Part shown: positions 14,488-16,522 of the stretch, piece after piece
How the letters are laid out: every line of letters starts with the position of its first letter
How positions within the stretch are numbered: the first letter of the stretch is position 1
Assembly: GCF_943914805.1 (NCBI RefSeq)
Contig: NZ_CALUDM010000084.1
Span: 1 to 16,522 of the forward strand
Origin: an uncultured Acinetobacter sp.
GTDB taxonomy: Bacteria > Pseudomonadota > Gammaproteobacteria > Pseudomonadales > Moraxellaceae
Direction of reading: 5' to 3'
Length of the DNA: 16,522 bases
Program-made: the position numbers and the translations under genes
Notes under the pieces: generated by a model
What the model was told of the DNA's origin: nothing
What the model saw: the letters and a program-made list of their open reading frames with translations, nothing else
The model's database searches: none

Positions 14488-16151
14488 TACCATCTCGTTC
14501 TATAGTTAATACCTAAAATAATCACATCTGTTTTAGTTTTTACATTTAAGCCTGCATATGGGTTAAGCAATAAGTTATCCACACCTGTTTGGTTTGCTAA
14601 ACTACTGGTATTTGCAGGAATATTATCCTTACTACGCAAGTAACCAGCTGACAAGTCAATATCGGTATCTTCATCAAAACGATAAGTCAAACCTAAACCA
14701 TATAATTGTGCATTGTTAATTGGCACCATGGTATTACGTTTATCATCTGGGATAGAGCTGGCACGAGGTTCATAACCTGCACGTAAAGTTAAACGATCAT
14801 TGGCTGAATATTCCATCCCAATTCCCCAACTCCACGGCGACTTAAAGCCCAGTGGTAAAGCTAAAGACTGATCTGTTACGTCATTTGATAATAGTTTTGC
14901 AATTTTAAGTGCTGAAATTTGACGGTCAAATTCAAATTTGAATTTTTCCCATGCTTTAAAATCAGTCCAGCCAACATCGAAGTTCACTTGTAAATCAGGT
15001 AAAACTTTATACTTAATACCTGCTTGGAAATGCGCAGGATATTCCAAATCCATTGCAATTAACCCAGACTCCGTTGGTGGAATATAGCCTGGAAAACCAA
15101 GAATTGCCGCTAAAATTTGACCAGTCGCAGATGAGTTTAGACCTTTAATAAGTTCCCTAGGCGCATTAGCATTATCAATGAAGTATTTACCCTTCATACG
15201 CATTTTTGCAGAACTTTGGTATACCATACCGAAACCAAATTCTTCAGTTGGTTCCCACATCATCCCTAAGTTATAACTCGGACTTAAACTTTGCTCGAGT
15301 GATACTTCCATTTTCCCGAATTTACCAAATGGATTCATTCCTTCATCTGCATTACAAATACCAAATAACAGTAAGTCTGTAATCGCATTCGAATTATTAC
15401 GGAATGGCGCACAAACAGACTCATCGATCATCCGTAATACACCAATCATTTCATTGGGAAATCTTAAATCCGTCTTTAACGCCATTGCGTTATATGACAT
15501 CCCCACTGAAGCACCAATCGATAATTCATCATTGACTTGATAAGCAACAGAAGGTGATAAATAGGTAATACGTTCAATCGCAATTTGTTGTCCCATAAAG
15601 TTACCGGGATTACCATCTTCAGCACCAAAACCAGCAACCATTGGTGCATAAGCGGCCGTTGCAAAAGTTAATTTTGATCCTGGTGGATTATAAGAAATAC
15701 CACCTGTAGGTGCTAAAACTGGCCAACCTGGACCTAAGTCGACAACTTTTTTTAGAATTGGAACATACAAACTTGCATATTCAACATCACCACTGACCGA
15801 ATCTTTATAATCTGTACAAAGGTTAGATGGATTATCAGGTGTATCATTACAAATAAGAGGATCATCTGAATATCCAAATACGTTGTAACCAACTGGTGCA
15901 GAAAACTCACGCTGAACACCAAAATCTGCGATGATCCCTTGTACATCGGTTTGTAAACCTTTCAGCTTAGTTAAGCCAGCAGGGTTAAAATGAATTGCGC
16001 TAATTCCAGGAGGATCAGCAGTAACTGCATTCCCCATGGTTAATGAACGAACATCTACAGACAGGTTTAAACCTAAATGTGCAAATGCTTGTGTTGAACA
16101 CCCAGTCAAAAAGATCGCAGTAACTAATGGGCGCAAACGTATGTTTTTCAT
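14487..16151 (-). CDS. filD: FadL/OmpP1-type outer-membrane barrel, Fil system (FilD)
   Basis: A 554-residue outer-membrane protein of the FadL/OmpP1 transporter family. The N-terminus is a signal peptide with AFA cleavage before His25, followed by a FadL-like plug segment with SLTMGNAVTADPPG (36-49) and the hallmark NPAGL (56-60). Alternating beta strands fill the rest, and the protein ends with an aromatic Trp, as barrels recognised by the BAM machinery do. FadL proteins let hydrophobic compounds cross the outer membrane; the substrate here is unknown. The signal peptide also contains LTGC (15-18), a lipobox-like string. AAGGGAG lies 6 bases before the ATG. The gene starts 11 bases after the filC remnant and overlaps filE at its stop. 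The filD symbol is by order in the Acinetobacter fil cluster. Confidence 0.85.
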   Translation of the reverse strand: MKNIRLRPLVTAIFLTGCSTQAFAHLGLNLSVDVRSLTMGNAVTADPPGISAIHFNPAGLTKLKGLQTDVQGIIADFGVQREFSAPVGYNVFGYSDDPLICNDTPDNPSNLCTDYKDSVSGDVEYASLYVPILKKVVDLGPGWPVLAPTGGISYNPPGSKLTFATAAYAPMVAGFGAEDGNPGNFMGQQIAIERITYLSPSVAYQVNDELSIGASVGMSYNAMALKTDLRFPNEMIGVLRMIDESVCAPFRNNSNAITDLLLFGICNADEGMNPFGKFGKMEVSLEQSLSPSYNLGMMWEPTEEFGFGMVYQSSAKMRMKGKYFIDNANAPRELIKGLNSSATGQILAAILGFPGYIPPTESGLIAMDLEYPAHFQAGIKYKVLPDLQVNFDVGWTDFKAWEKFKFEFDRQISALKIAKLLSNDVTDQSLALPLGFKSPWSWGIGMEYSANDRLTLRAGYEPRASSIPDDKRNTMVPINNAQLYGLGLTYRFDEDTDIDLSAGYLRSKDNIPANTSSLANQTGVDNLLLNPYAGLNVKTKTDVIILGINYRTRW

Positions 16152-16162
16152 ACATTACTCCC

Positions 16163-16506
16163 TTATTTAGCTTTCTTCTTACCAAAACCTAAAATATCAA
16201 GTGGGAATGATAAACCCAATGAAATATCAGGTGAGTCTTCAGTTAAACCAATCCCTAATGTTCCGTTTACAATCGTTTCAGGATTTACACGAACACCGAG
16301 TGCAATTGAGAACATACCACTAGACTGATCTGCTGCATCATATGAATCTGACTGACCTGCAACAGGTTTATATTTAAAAGACGTATTCATATTAAACGAT
16401 TGTTGATATGACATTGTCATTGAAACATCGTAGTTGAATGAATAAGCAAAACCGAAAGAGAAACCACGGGACTGTTCTAAATTTTGTGTAAGTACTTAAT
16501 TTTCAT
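16163..16506 (-). pseudogene. filC: C-terminal remnant of a beta-rich outer-membrane protein, probable broken filC
   Basis: The readable part encodes the end of a barrel-like protein. It begins LEQSRGFSFGFAYSFNYDVS and ends DISLGLSFPLDILGFGKKKAK, with alternating polar and hydrophobic residues throughout. No start codon opens this frame before an in-frame TAA at 16496-16498; the first ATG (16420) is inside a beta strand and has no ribosome binding site. A good start, ATG at 16504-16506 with AAAGGA just upstream, is in another frame and gives only MKIKYLHKI before a TAG. So start and body are out of frame and no signal peptide is left, which suggests an internal deletion or a sequence error. 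The position just before filD fits filC, but I cannot confirm the family. Confidence 0.55.
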
Positions 16507-16522
16507 TTATCCTTTAGAGGAT

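Noticed and set aside
14575..14583. A second perfect DnaA box, TTATCCACA
   Set aside because: It is a single copy within filD coding sequence (codons for DNLLL on the opposite strand) with no companions, so chance is enough.

Overview
The window looks like chromosomal DNA of an Acinetobacter-type gammaproteobacterium. It is AT-rich, and the housekeeping proteins (Rpe, UppP, TsaB, RsmJ, S-formylglutathione hydrolase, gamma carbonic anhydrase) have gammaproteobacterial character. It also carries the C-terminal part of the fil cluster (filC-filD-filE-filF), which I know only from Acinetobacter. I cannot name the species. No tRNA, rRNA, IS element, transposase, phage gene or CRISPR array was seen.

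Layout: every convincing gene but one is on the minus strand. From left to right: a secreted Met/His/Cys-rich protein, possibly copper-related (30-521); a 347-base gap with a terminator and a striking array of five 12-bp TTATC repeats resembling DnaA boxes; rpe (878-1564); an M48 zinc protease and a YjgN/DUF898 membrane protein as a probable two-gene unit (1770-4065); fghA and a polytopic C13 (legumain/caspase-like) peptidase (4302-6620); the unit tsaB-uppP-rsmJ (6742-9076, transcribed right to left); a gamma carbonic anhydrase and a CoA-type Nudix hydrolase (9232-10416); the only plus-strand gene, a zinc-ribbon Nudix hydrolase (10533-11081); and the fil genes (11169 to the right edge), which converge on that Nudix gene over a shared terminator.

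How the genes work together: tsaB and rsmJ act on tRNA and rRNA modification, and uppP recycles the undecaprenyl carrier for the cell envelope. fghA does the second step of glutathione-dependent formaldehyde removal, but no adhC/frmA neighbour is present. The fil genes are tightly packed, with overlaps or gaps of a few bases. They encode a FadL-type outer-membrane barrel, a secreted low-complexity protein and a large lipoprotein, so they look like one outer-envelope system. It is called a pilus system, yet no pilin, chaperone or usher is visible here.

Main points for a second look: the 12-bp DnaA-box-like array behind rpe; the apparently broken filC at the right edge, where all three minus frames are closed; the real nature of the fil system; and the membrane peptidase units. 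Several starts were moved from the longest open frame to a downstream ATG because Shine-Dalgarno spacing or gene overlap favours it.
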